A DNA stretch of 60,000 nucleotides, taken from positions 31,684,001 to 31,744,000 of the forward strand of contig OU612068.1 in the NCBI GenBank assembly GCA_914767715.1, in the 5' to 3' direction. Of the stretch, positions 24,488-36,284 are shown piece after piece. How positions within the stretch are numbered: position 1 is the first letter of the stretch; every line of letters begins with the position of its first letter. Source of the DNA: Membranipora membranacea. Lineage: Eukaryota > Bryozoa > Gymnolaemata > Cheilostomatida > Membraniporidae. Position numbers and translations under genes: made by a program. The notes below the pieces were generated by a model, which was not told the DNA's origin, ran no database searches, and saw only the letters and a program-made list of their open reading frames with translations.

Positions 24488-27400
24488 ATGAAGAATTGCA
24501 GATGTAGTGATGGTATATGTTGGATGGTACTCGCCTTACCCTTGGTTGCTTGTCAGTTAGACTTCACAAATCTGATCTATGATAAGTACGGGTTTGACGA
24601 TGGCGTAACTCAACAACTCAGCTCTAAGAATCTCACCGAATTGATAAACAAGGTGCTTGATGGTAGATATTACAACACAAACCATTTTGAAGCTGGGGAT
24701 AAATATGCTACCTCTGAAACGGTGAGTTATGATTAAAAATACTAGACAGCAAATTTCCCAACTCATCCCTCATACACTGTATGCTGGCTCACTGTTACAA
24801 CCTCCCATCTGATCTATATGTCTTCTATTCTAACAGTGCATACCACTTGACCCTATTATTAATTTATTTGTGTAGGCAAAGAACAGTAAATCTTACACTT
24901 GTCCATATTTAATTCTTCTGAACAAAGATAAACGATTCATCATCTCTGATAAAAAGTGTCAAGGGAGCTGATGCAGATCATGGCTTAATATGCATATTTT
25001 ATATTTACAGATCTGTCATACATCCTATCAAATGAGCAATCAATCATCTCTGCCTATCTCAGGATTTGATTCTTATTGCCCAGAGATTCTGTATTCCCTC
25101 ACCCAAGACTGTGTAAAATCTGAGCAAAGATCTCACCATCAGACTAAAGTCAACATCGCAACAAAACCACTCACTTCTTCTGGTAATGTATAATATATTA
25201 AGTTTTTTAAGACTGGAAAATTAGCCCTTATATTCAAATGCAAATCATATTTTTATATCTTGATTTTGGGACCGATTTCCTGCTCTCTGAGACCATCTTT
25301 TTAGTCAGTAATGATCTGGATTTATGACACAAACCTTATATGCAAAAATATTATGGATTGTTGGTTTGTTGTGGCATTTATCGCAACTTGAGAGGCACTG
25401 GCTTTGTTTTACTTGTTGAAGATCCTGTTGATTCAATGAGCTGAGGGTAGGTCATTCTTATACAATACAATTATTGAAAATCTATTATGGTAAGAATGTG
25501 TTTTTGTTATGACGTTGGAACAAGGATTAAAGGCCATTTTGTTTCATAAATGCTGTATTGATTTCTACTGGGGCAACCATACAAACAAACATTGTAAAAG
25601 CAAAAACAATTGGTGATTATATTAGTCTATTGGGGCAAAAAATGTCAACTCTTACATTTGTGTTGTCGAGGAAGAGTTGTCCTCTCCAAAGCCAGGTCAT
25701 CAAGGGGTTTTTTTGTCCTTGTTTAATTTCCTAAATTGACAGTAATTTCAATGTTTTCAGCAAGCAATTCAAACACATGAAAGCTCAAGCTTTGGCACCC
25801 CCCCCCCCCTCACCACCACCAATGAGCATGCCTAAAGAAAGGCATGCACGGGATCAAAGTTGTTACGATGGTGGAGTCATTTATTCCGAATCATGTCTCT
25901 TTTACAGTGTGGGGATATGGACTGCTCTTTGTCACACTGATCAATCTGTTGTCTCTTGTCGGTATTATTGTGTTACCTCTGATGAACAAATCATTTTACT
26001 CAACACTTCTCATGTTTCTGATCTCACTTGCTGTTGGAACTCTGGTAGCAAGCGGTGTACTTAATCTTATTCCAGGGGTGAGTAGTACTATTGTTAGTCT
26101 TGGTAAAGCATCATAACACAGTACTGCAGAAGTTACAAGAAAATGAATACATCTTGGCTGTGAATGGAGCGGAAACTGCTTGAACAGCTGTCACTATTAT
26201 GTCTACATCATTTTCGTTATGTAAGGAAATTTTGGGTCAAGCCAATGAAAATATCTGATTGATAGGTGGTCTGCTGACATTCTTAGATTGTGTCATACTG
26301 CTGCATGTCAATGTTCTGGTATATGTCTACTTTTTGACAGGCATTTGAGATTAAGAAGCAAGAAGGATACCGATGGAAGGCTTGTGTTGTAATGGGTGGT
26401 GTATATCTATTCTTTTTAACTGAAAGAGTTCTCAAGATGATTATAGACAACTGCTCCGTGAGTATTATTCCGTCAATTATAAATAGATTTTCAGACTTCA
26501 ATGTCGCAAAACATATATCCACAGTCACTAATGGTAGGATATATGTCATGGTTGTTTGAGGTTGTCTATCCTAGAAATGCCAAGGGTGGATATTCATTTG
26601 CAGACAATGACTGCTGATAACAGTTAAAATTACATCAAGCAATTAGTCCATGATATTACATTTCGTTTGTCCAGTTTTCCCAGTTGGAAACAATGAAGTT
26701 GGTATAAAACACATTAGCATGTTTTTACATGTTTATAACCTGGTTACAGTGTTTCTCTTTGAATTTTGACGCAACCAGTTTGATGACACAGTGATGTTTA
26801 ATGACCATTTAGTTTAGATCATTTACTTTCATTGGCGCAGGTTGTCTGCATAGTCTGTGAACTCCCTCACCTACATACACAGTATTCCATTCAAAAACTT
26901 GGGTGTCTGGTGTTACAATAATAATTTTACAGAGAAGGAATAATAACGGAGAACATTATCACTGTAAAGCAGCAGAGACTGACGTTGTGCCAACTATCGA
27001 TATAGATAGAGATGCAAAGTTACTTCAAACTGATGATGAGGTACTACCATAGACTTAATATACTACCTAGACAGGCCAATAGCATTCAATACTGTCCCAC
27101 TTAAATAGCACGACATGACGTAATTAGTTTGTGCTGTGAGCCATAGTTTACTATATACCATTCAATGAAATAATGTGAAGAATCAAGGGACGCCGCGCAT
27201 GATATCAGCTCTTGTCCGGCCCCTAATTATTTAAACACAGAGAAAATTTGTGAGTTTATGTAAAAGACCTTTCCGCACGAGATGGTATAAAAAATTGACT
27301 CCTTAGGCGAATCCAAAGCGAGAACAGACCTGATAAGTTACAATCATTAGCCAATAAATATTGAAACAAATACAGCCGACTACTCTTAACACTTCTACCA

Positions 27401-30400
27401 CTACTATTCAAATGCACAGAATACCCACAACACAGTATCACAAATATTTTGTTGGATGAGCCAGATCAAAGCACCACCACCATCATCATAGATTTTTGCA
27501 TAAATATTCCTAGTCATGACTGAGCACAACCTGCTCAGCTTGGATTCCTTGTTAAAAGATTTTACTGCAAATTTTATTGTCGCTTCATGAGGAAGAATAG
27601 ATCTGTGCTGTAAATTGAGTATGCCAACTCCAGATATGTATGTATGATGAAGCTAGGGTAAGTGACATATATATATATATATATATAAAGTCTTTGGTAA
27701 TCTCTCATCCATGAAATAATATAGTAAATCAAGACACGCAGGGTATAATACCAGCCAAATTAGATCTGTTTTAATTTATGACATAAAAATTATCAAAACA
27801 AATACAGCCCTGTACTTAACCACTTTTATCACTACATGACAAAACAGAGGGCTGTTACTGCGGGATTATACTAATTTATGAGGGCACGACCAAGGCTAAC
27901 GGCTACCACTATTGCTGTTGTGGGCACGACAAAAATTAAAAATACTACCACTATCAGCAAGCATTGCAAAGTTAGATATGACTGGGTGCAGTATACGTTA
28001 AAATTAATCAAATTAGTAGAGCAATGTAAGCTAACCATATACTGTGGGATTATACTGAATTTTGCGGATGGGTCAAAGACTAGAAAACTACCACTATCGG
28101 TGATTGCTGCAAAATTTCCAAACGAGACACTATCACTATCAGCGATCGCTGAAAATTAGATATGACTGAGTCACTGAACACAATAAGCCTGCTCAGTTTG
28201 GAGCGCTTATTGCCAGTGTTTGCTGCGAGTTTGGTTGTTTCATGGTGTATTCTGACCAGCGTATATCTCTTCACTTTTAGGGGTTTGTAGATAGTGTTGG
28301 AAGGATTGGAAAATTGTTGGGATAGTATCCTTTTTGAGCAAAGCTCTCCCACCCACACCAGGAGGCCTTCTAAATGTATCTCGTTTCAAATGTTCGCTAC
28401 ATAGAACAGCATATTTGGATGGAGTCCAGTTCTTGCGTTTAACGGCCGAAACCCATACCTTTAGTCTCTCCTCGTTATTTCTGGGGAAGGCGTGGAAGCT
28501 TAAATTAGGATTTCCTGCCGGGGTATTTCCACAGCCGTAGGCAGCACACCAGTTTCTAGATGACTTTTTTAAAAGCATCACAAATGATAACATATACAAA
28601 TAATTATCATTAAACTACAGCTTTTGATATGATAAACAGAAATTGTAAAATCAATTTCATAGGAGCATCAGCATGGCCAAGAAAGATTTGCGAGATCACC
28701 GATTAAGTCTACTCACACTTTTTGACTGCTGTGCCAGTTCTGAGTTAGATATTTCGGGAGTAAATCAGAATTGTCATCTCAAATAGTTTCCCTCCAGCCC
28801 CCCCCCCCCCCCGCCCCATCACTATCGTTCCACCTTTTTTTTCTTACATTCAAATTTTATCACACCCATCGATTATTATTTACTATGTCTATAGCCTTAA
28901 ATTTATGTGCATGTATAGAAGGATGTGGGTATTATTATATGACAATATTTAATTGATTTAGATCTTAGATGGATGGGACAAGCAGAAATTATGCCAAAAA
29001 ATTCAATCCAATAAAGACGGAAATATGACAATGCATACATGAGAGCCACCACTGGGCTGTTTCTTACTTTATCATCTTGTGAAGTGGTAGCAGCAGGATT
29101 TTCATCTTGTGAAGATGAGGCAGCAAGATTATCATCTTGTGAAGATGAGGCAGCCAGATTATCATCTTGTGAAGACGAGGTAGCAGGCTGTAGGCTCATT
29201 TAAAAATAGTTTTCCTATAAACTGAGCGGCGTGGGTATTATATCCAGAACTTCTATGTTTGCCTTGTATCTCGCAACTGATGATAGTAAAATTGCAGCTG
29301 GGCTTACTTGTGAAGATGAGACAGCAGGCTGCAGGTTCATGTTATATAAATAAATAATCTCAACGAAGTATGAATATTAAAACCAGTAACCACTTTGTTT
29401 ACATAGTATCTTTCATCTTCTGTTTCAGTACAGGGCTGTATTTGTTTTGATAATTTGTATCTCATAAATTAAAACAGATCTAATATAATTTGGCTGGTAT
29501 TATACCCTGCGTGCCTTGATTTACTATATTATTTCATTGATGAGAGATGTCCATAGACTTAATATATATATATATGTGCCACGTACCCTAGCTTCATGAT
29601 ACATACATACATACCTGGAGTTGGCATACTCAATTTCCAGCACAGATCTATTCTTCCTCATGAAGCGACAAAAAAATTGCAGTAAAAACTTGTAACAAGG
29701 AATCCAAGCTGAGCAGGTTGTGCTCAGTCATGACTAGGAATATTTATGCAAAAATCTATGATGATGGTGGTGGTGCTTTGATCTGGCTCATCCAACAAAA
29801 TATTTGTGATACTGTGTTGTGGGTATTCTGTGCATTTGAATAGTAGTGGTAGATGGCTGTATTTGTTTCAGTATTTATTGGCTAATGATTGTAACTTATC
29901 AGGTCTGTTCTCGCTCTAGATTCGCCTAAGGAGTCAATTTTTATACCATCTCGTGCGGAACGGTCTTTTACACAAACTCACAAATTTTCTCTGTGTTTAA
30001 ATAATTAGGGGCCGGACAAGAGCTGATATCATGCGCGGCGTCCCTTGATTTTTCACATTATTTCATTGAATGGTATATAGGAAACTATGCCTCACAGCAC
30101 AAACTAATTACGTCATGTCGTGCTATTTAAGTGGGACACATTATGATCAGTGAAGCATAAGCATTGTCCTGTCTAGGTAGTATATTAAGTCTATGGGTAC
30201 TACCGACTGCAGAAATTTCCGCCGTTAATACATAATATATGTTATCATTGTTCCTCAGCAATGTTACATTGCTTTCATTGCGAATGATGATGATGGTATT
30301 AGTACAGAAAGCAAGAGATATATTTACTCATTGATAGCTCCGAATGAACATTAACATTAGCACGTAGTAATAAAGTCGGTAAAAGTGAGAATAGCCACTC

Positions 30401-32708
30401 ATTAACAAATTTAGTGTGTTCCAAATGCAAGATTTTGGCATTTTCAGACGGTATGATGTTACTGCCTAAGCTGCATAGTTCTGCCTGCGACTCGATAATA
30501 ATGCAATTTTTTATAACCAAATCAGTAAAAATGTTGGATATTCAGATGGATACACCTATTGTTATTTTTGGTATCTCTTCACTTGTAGATGGAAGCTGCT
30601 GGAGAAATGAACCACAATGGAGATGCATTGAATGGAGAAGTTAATACTCTAAGCTCTTCTTCTGCTGATAGTTTTACGACAAACGAGAAGAAACCAGTAG
30701 CTACTGTGGCGTGGATGATTATATTTGGGGATGCATTCCACAATTTTATTGATGGCTTATCTATAGGTAAGCCTTGAGAGGGGAATGAGTCATTGATGTA
30801 CTAGGATCTATTCTTTTCCCTCCAAATGTTGTTATAATGCAGAAAACATCTTTGATCAGCATCTGGATTCAAGACAACAAAATATATCCTCAACCATAAG
30901 AACACTCCTCAGCTACCGTGCAATGCATGTCTTAGGAGACAGAGCATTCTGGTGAATTGAATGCAGTGTGTAGCTTCAGCTAACCGTCCATTATTTGAAA
31001 TCGTCTCCTCATGTACTCTGAATTATATTACTTACATGTATTGTAGGAGCAGCATTTTCTGACAGTATATTACTTGGAATCAGTGTTTGCTTAGCTGTGG
31101 TTTGTGAAGAGCTTCCTCATGAACTGGGTAAGATTTCAATTATGTATCATAAATCATATCAGGCTTAGTCGGGAGTCATAATATTGTGCTCATCCCTCAC
31201 CATGAGAACAATAATTTTTGTCTTACCTAGGTCATCTGGTTTTATGTGCCATCTGGATATGCAATATTGTCCTGATATTTGCATTCAAATAGTTTTAATT
31301 TTAACAAGCTCAATCATCCAATTACACCATTAGCAAGGACAAGGGAATTAAAATTTTTTTGTAATGTAATAGGAGATTCCTCAGTTGGTTAGAGCGCCGG
31401 TCCTTCAGCATGCAGGTGTTGAAGGTCGAGGGTTTCGAATGCCACTGCAGTTTATTGACAACTGGGATTTGGTTGGCACCCAGATGTGCTCCGATTTGCC
31501 TGCAACCTGGGGCAGAAATTGCAGCCTCGCCATTTAGGCAACCAGTATTTCACCCCCATGCTTTGGGATGTGGCATGTGGTATGACCACCTGGTTTCCAT
31601 CAACATTTTAAAACTGCGCACAAACCTTACTTTTCTCTTTGTCCTATTCATAACTTTGCTCCAGTGGGTAGGTAAGCACAACTCTAAAAAAGGGTCTTCT
31701 ACAGAGAAACTCTACAGTTCTCTTTATACTTCCATACTTGTAGTCACTTATAGCCATTCTCCTTTGTTATGACTCAGTGTTTATATTCTGTTCCAGGAGA
31801 TTTTGCTGTCTTGTTGAATGCTGGACTGAGTAAGAAGCGAGCCCTACTCTTAAACTTTTTGTCAGCCTGCACCTGTTACTTGGGTTTAGCTATCGGTATC
31901 TCATTATCACAAGTAAGCCATGCTAAACCCTGGATTATGGGTGTAGCTGGTGGGATGTTTCTCTATATAGCCCTTGCTGATATGGTAAGCTATCCCTGAT
32001 AAAACTATGAGTATCATGCTACCAATGTCATACAGAAAAACCTGAACTACTCTAAATCTAATTGGTTAGGAGATTTAACATTAAATTTGACACTTCTTCT
32101 TGAAGATACCAGCAGCCCTGAAAGTGAGGAGTGGGTAAGGTTTAATTATCTACTCAAAAGGGTGCTGTCGTGATTGTACAATAATAAGCACTGCAAGCAG
32201 GACTTTTGGAGTTGTCACATGACAAAGTAAGAGAAGACAACTCAGTATTTATGTAGCAAGCCTATATATTATTGTCAGTGTCAACCTCCCTGGTGCCACC
32301 GCCAGCAAACTGTAGATGTAGTCAGGGCACTGATATGTCTGAATAGATTTCAAAGCCATGAGGTACCGATGAACAGGATGAACAGCAGCTAGAGAATCCT
32401 ACATGACACATTGGAAATAAGTAACAAAAATAAATTCCCCTAATCAAACTCTCCTCCCTCTAATGTGACAGAGCAGTTCATATCAATAAATCATTAATAA
32501 TTATTAATAAAGTGTTCCTGTTCAAGGTCAAACTAGATTTCATCTTTTCTCATTGTCATTAATTTAGATGCCAGAAATGAATCATGCAGCTGAGGAGCAC
32601 AAAGATAAACCAATCAGAGTCCTACTAATACAGAATGCTGGCTTAATGATAGGCTTTACCGCTATTCTCCTCATATCAACCTTTGAATCGCAGATCAGGC
32701 TCGTTTGA
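24488..32708 (+). CDS. SLC39A8/14-like: ZIP-family metal-ion transporter, SLC39A8/14-like, copy B
   Basis: Nine exons: 24488-24721, 25011-25182, 25908-26077, 26341-26457, 26933-27040, 30589-30766, 31047-31127, 31797-31984 and 32568-32708. All have GT-AG sites and compatible phases, giving about 462 residues (ZIP8/14 proteins are about 460-490). The signal peptide is followed by an ectodomain with YCPEILYSL and paired Cys. TM1-2 are in exon 3, TM3 in exon 4 ([14 protein letters not shown]). A variable cytoplasmic loop is in exons 5-6. TM4 has the metal site [12 protein letters not shown]5 has [11 protein letters not shown]6-7 are in exon 8 ([12 protein letters not shown]) and TM8 in exon 9. 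The Glu-for-His change in the TM5 motif marks the ZIP8/14 branch, whose members work as divalent metal/bicarbonate symporters. The start was chosen at the second in-frame ATG because it opens the hydrophobic leader; the frame is also open from 24449. Intron 5 (27041-30588) carries a 3.1-kb transposon. Confidence 0.95.
27040..27047. repeat. Left 8-bp target-site duplication, overlapping a splice donor
   Basis: GGTACTAC precedes the left transposon end; the identical octamer follows the right end at 30196-30203. The first G is the last base of ZIP copy B exon 5 and GTACTAC is the intron start, so the 5' splice site lies inside the duplicated target. Confidence 0.9.
27048..27818. repeat. Left inverted arm of the P-like transposon
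   Basis: Reverse-complementary to about 29427-30195. Shared landmarks include GGGACGCCGCGCATGATATC, GAGTCAATTTTT (inverted) and CAAATACAGCCCTGTAC. An internal (AT)n block at about 27668-27688 is followed by AAAGTCTTTGG, a degraded inner copy of the terminal motif. Confidence 0.9.
28240..28599 (-). CDS. THAP-domain zinc-finger ORF of the P-like transposon
   Basis: 119 codons with an almost complete THAP domain. C-AAYG-C begins the zinc site about residue 18, then FHAFP, W near 50, [13 protein letters not shown] (the C-x2-H half-site), RDTF and the closing IPTIF, matching the AVPTIF box. THAP domains bind DNA through a C2CH zinc fold and form the N-terminus of P-element transposases and several host proteins. 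Nothing beyond the domain is encoded, so the product would be a bare DNA-binding module. It might act as a repressor of transposition, as truncated P-element proteins do in flies, but that is inference. The true start may be an upstream spliced exon. Confidence 0.75.
   Translation of the reverse strand: MYMLSFVMLLKKSSRNWCAAYGCGNTPAGNPNLSFHAFPRNNEERLKVWVSAVKRKNWTPSKYAVLCSEHLKRDTFRRPPGVGGRALLKKDTIPTIFQSFQHYLQTPKSEEIYAGQNTP
28903..29199 (-). CDS. Ser-Gln-Asp repeat ORF upstream of the THAP ORF
   Basis: Minus-strand open frame beginning [13 protein letters not shown], with three to four tandem copies of a 10-residue [10 protein letters not shown] unit encoded by a 30-bp DNA repeat (about 29070-29185). 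A second near-identical start ([11 protein letters not shown]) lies at about 29310-29342, so the region is itself duplicated. The second half of the frame is unremarkable. It may be a 5' exon of the THAP gene or only an expanding minisatellite; expression is unproven. Confidence 0.35.
   Translation of the reverse strand: MSLQPATSSSQDDNLAASSSQDDNLAASSSQDENPAATTSQDDKVRNSPVVALMYALSYFRLYWIEFFGIISACPIHLRSKSIKYCHIIIPTSFYTCT
29427..30195. repeat. Right inverted arm of the P-like transposon
   Basis: Inverted copy of 27048-27818. Its outer 644 bp (29552-30195) begin CATAGACTTAATAT and end ATATTAAGTCTATG, so the arm by itself has perfect inverted termini. An (AT)n block follows the inner terminus. Confidence 0.9.
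31371..31600 (+). repeat. tRNA-derived SINE
   Basis: The first 75 bp have a tRNA-like head: A box in CTCAGTTGGTTAGAGCG (about 31380-31396) and B box in GGTTTCGAATGCC (about 31431-31443). The following body (GGCACCCAGATGTGCTCCG and onward) is shared with two headless copies at about 34735-34860 and 35683-35815. Probably RNA polymerase III transcribed when young. It lies in intron 7 of ZIP copy B. Confidence 0.75.
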
Positions 32709-34734
32709 AGCTGCTTTTCAGATCTTTGGAATCACGAGTGATTACATATGCACTTTGTACCTTTATACCTACACGTTTGATATTGTCTGACCTTACTCAT
32801 AAGGTCGAGCACAGGCTTACTGACCTTACTCATTAGATCTGGTACAGGCTCACAGATCTGACCCATCAGGTTGACTCCTGGAATTTTTCTTGTTGGGACG
32901 ATAAGCATTTTTCTAGCTTCTATGTCAGAGGCGTTTATCAGCCATTTGATTTTTTTTTCATTATTCTTTTTTTTTCACTGTTTGTCTTTGTCTACCTCTG
33001 AGCGCTACACTGCCTACTTAATCAAACCTTTCAATGTAATTTACTTCATGTTATTCGGCTGGAATTGATATAATTTGATCTGTAAAAAATCTCATGGTTA
33101 CAGTTTAAAAGATATGAAATAATAACGGAATCGAATGATGAGGATTTGTTGCTGACACACTGTATGAAAAATCCTACAGTCTTGACTGAGCATGAAATAA
33201 GTAGGTTAGTTGTGATTAGACCAATGATACACATTTAGAGTCTCATTTACTGAACCTGATCACAAAGTCCTGTATCCAGCGTCAAACAGATCATTTTATC
33301 AGGTCGAACTCAGTTATAAAAAGTTGAAAAACTGAGTTTTTCCCTACCGCAAACCGGACAAGATACTTATACCTAAGATGAGTGGAGGGAGACAACTACA
33401 GGTGAGAGTAACTCCCATTACATTGACCCTAACGAGGTAATTGTTAGTTTAGTTTGGCTATTGGGTGGTTTGAAACACAAGTTGATTCCGAGGGATAGGG
33501 AGTTCATCAAGCTGTCATCAAGTTGTTCAAGCAGTTCATCAAGCTGTCATATTACAGTAATTTTATTCAAAAACGATATGAAATTATATCAAAATATACG
33601 CAAAATGGATCAACAACATCATGAATTCAATACTGGCCGAATAGCGACCCTTATTTGAATAATATATGCGAAGAGTGCTTCCAGAAAAAAAATTCTCATT
33701 TTCGAAAAATCAATCTTGAACTGGCATGTCTGCCAATAAACGACTATGATTGCAAATATATGTCCTTTCCCTGGCATGTGGAGAGCTGTAGACACCTGAA
33801 TGTGTTATTCTAGTTTATGTTACAAACATCATATTTAGTGAACTTGAGATCTATACTGTTACTGACTACTGAGATGAAACAGATGTCCTAATAATAATGG
33901 AGGAACGTGGTGGATATATGGTAGAGAATGTCCAGGAAACCCTCGGTGATACCACACACCTGTCCAATCTATGTCCCAGACGAACTAATAAGATGTTTTA
34001 TCATGCAATCATGTTTATTGATAGAAATGCTCTAAAACTAAAAAATGCTTTACTTCTAAAATGGAATGGAATATAGATATAAATGGAAACTCAGTTCATT
34101 AAAGTCAATTTGGGCAAATCTTGGGCTAAGAAGTTGTCTTCTCTTATTGCTGAAATTTGGTGGCTCAATTGCAGTATAGAGTTATCACCCCATCTATCTA
34201 TCTGTGTAAAACATTTTAGTTTCAAGCATGTGGATAGACTGCTTCACAGAGTAAAGGGATTCAGAGTAAATTTTTTAACAATAGTCAAGGAAAGAGTTTT
34301 TTACTCCTTGGTCAAGGTACCTGCGAGCTTTGCGTCAAGGGGAAAGTTATGGGAAGCTTGATGCCAAAAACTCCTTTCATCTATTTGTCACAATTATAGG
34401 GTTCTGGAGAATGAACTGAATTCAAAGTTTTTGATTACAGTAAAAAATAGAATATGCAGGCTCTCCCGTAAAAATTTCTCTTTGTACAGCCTTACTCCAC
34501 AATTAGACATGAAGTTTTATGCTTAAGTTACACCCAACTATCCTAGCTAAATTGATACGGTGGGTATAGCTAGGAAGGCAGTAGTGTGGCAGTTTTTACA
34601 ATAGGATTAACTATTACAATCCTTGAATGATGCTGCCACAATGTACCCTTGGTCTGTGCAATCATTGAACCTTAAATTTATCGAAAGGGCCTCATATCAA
34701 ATGTGTCTGCGGTCCATCATCTACTGGGCTTTGG
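32709..34734. other. 3' flank of ZIP copy B, no gene recognised
   Basis: It contains a T-rich block (about 32948-32975), a small ATCAAGCTGTCATCAAGTTG repeat at about 33508-33550 and another ACTCCTTGGT decamer (34303). A polyadenylation site for copy B is expected but not assignable. Open frames are short and lack motifs. Confidence 0.5.
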
Positions 34735-36284
34735 TTAGCACCCAGGTGTGCTCCGACCTGCCTGCAAACAGAGAGCAACCTGGCGCAGATATTGTGGCCT
34801 GGCCACTAAGGCAACGAATTTCGCCGCCTATGCTCCGGGATGTGGCTTGTGACAAGACATCTGATTTAAATCAACCTTCAATTTTAATCAGTCTTGAGAC
34901 ACAAAGGTTATCCTCAGGTTTTGATATTCTAATATTACATTGCCTTTAAATCATTTGGAAAAGATAAACAAGGCACAACAGTAACAAATTCTTTCCCTGT
35001 AATGAAACACAGAGACTGCAAATACAACTGGTTGTTTACAAATAAGATTTTCTTGAGGGATTAGAAAATTTACTGTGAGAAAAAAATGACTGTAATTGCT
35101 CTAACTGATATCTTCATCCAGCTTAGGTCTCAATTGTACTTGGATCGTTTCAATGCACCGCATGGAGAATTGCTTCAGATTTTTTTTGGAGGCCATCTCA
35201 GATTGTTGTTTATTGAGGCAGCCCACCTGTTTGGCTAACCGAATCCTCAAAAGTAACAACATTATAACTTGTTGCAGTATAGATGCAGTCCCAGGGCACC
35301 CTCTACTTCATTGTGCAATAACTCCCGGAAGAAGGTTTACCCGGCTAACCAAGTGTGAAGTAATCGCAACACTGTATAACTTTTTAGAAACATGGACCAT
35401 GTTTTTGTTGAATAAAGAGAGTGTGGATAAATGAATGTCGACAAGGTGTCATGGTCGATTGCAAAAATGTAAATAATATATGAGTAGCCAGCCACTAAAG
35501 CCTATTGATTCAACATAATATGATATGATATTTTAGATGCAATAAAATTGGTATAAAAAAACGGGGCACTCAATATGGGCTAAATTTTTTGTATCAGAAC
35601 TGGGGTTTCGGGCTTGGAATGCTGGTTGGAAAATATATTTGGACTGAGCAGGATTACAAATTATCTAGCATTGGGCTATGGTTGGAACCCAGGTGTGCTC
35701 CGACCTGCCTGCAAACAGAGAGCAACCTGGCGCAGATATTGCGGCCTGGCCACTAACGCAACAAATTTTGCCGCCTATGCTCCAGGATGTTGCTTGCGAC
35801 AAGACATCTGATTTAATTCAACCTTCAATTTTAATCTGATGTAATAATGCTATAATACATAAATATCATAAGAAGCAACAAGTCTTGAGACACAAAGGTA
35901 ATCCTCAGGTTTTGATATTCTAAAATTACATTGCCTTTAAATCCTTTGGAAAAGATAAACAAGGCACAACAGTAACAAATACTTTTTCTGTAATGAAACA
36001 CAGAGGCTGCAATACACTGGTTGTTTACAAATAAGATTTTCTTGAGGGATTAGAAAATTTACTCTGAGAAAACAATCTCTGTAATTGCTCTAACTGATAT
36101 CTTCATCCAGCAGAGGTCTCAATTGTACTTGGATAGTTTCAATGCACTGCGTGGAGAATTGCATCCAATTTTGTTTGGAGGCCATCTCAGATTTGTTGTT
36201 TATTGAGGCAGCCCACCTGTTTGGCTAATCCTCAAAAGTAACAACATTATAACTTGTTGCAGTATAGATGCAGTCCCAGGGCAC
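34735..36284. repeat. Tandem segmental duplication of about 0.6 kb carrying a SINE body
   Basis: About 34735-35294 and 35683-36284 are the same sequence with scattered differences. The second copy has an extra block of about 45 bp at roughly 35837-35880. Each begins with the SINE body shared with 31.4 kb and ends at CAGTCCCAGGGCAC. The 390 bp between them hold nothing recognisable. The open frames differ between the two copies, so they are not genes. Confidence 0.85.

Larger units (their letters stand above)
27048..30195. mobile_element. Non-autonomous P-superfamily-like transposon with long inverted arms and a THAP ORF
   Basis: A 3148-bp element with ends CATAGACTTAATATAC and, inverted, GTATATTAAGTCTATG. 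It is flanked by perfect 8-bp direct repeats GGTACTAC (27040-27047 and 30196-30203). Inverted arms run roughly 27048-27818 and 29427-30195, about 770 bp each, with high identity. The 1.6-kb centre holds a THAP-domain ORF and a Ser-Gln-Asp-rich repeat ORF on the minus strand, but nothing like a transposase catalytic core. THAP DNA-binding domains plus 8-bp duplications and CA...TG ends fit the P-element superfamily. hAT also makes 8-bp duplications but does not carry THAP N-termini as a rule. It sits in intron 5 of ZIP copy B and would need transposase from elsewhere. Confidence 0.88.

Noticed and set aside
27048-30195. Long inverted arms considered as LTRs or as an assembly-derived palindrome
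   Set aside because: The arms are inverted, not direct, and the unit is flanked by exact 8-bp duplications at a known exon boundary, which fits a real DNA-transposon insertion.
30299-30644. Overlapping frames just right of the P-like element, considered as a continuation of its coding region
   Set aside because: They lie outside the 8-bp duplication, in native ZIP intron sequence, and show no transposase motif.
34083-34361. 92-codon open frame in the copy B 3' flank
   Set aside because: No domain; bounded by repeats; frame not supported by splice sites.
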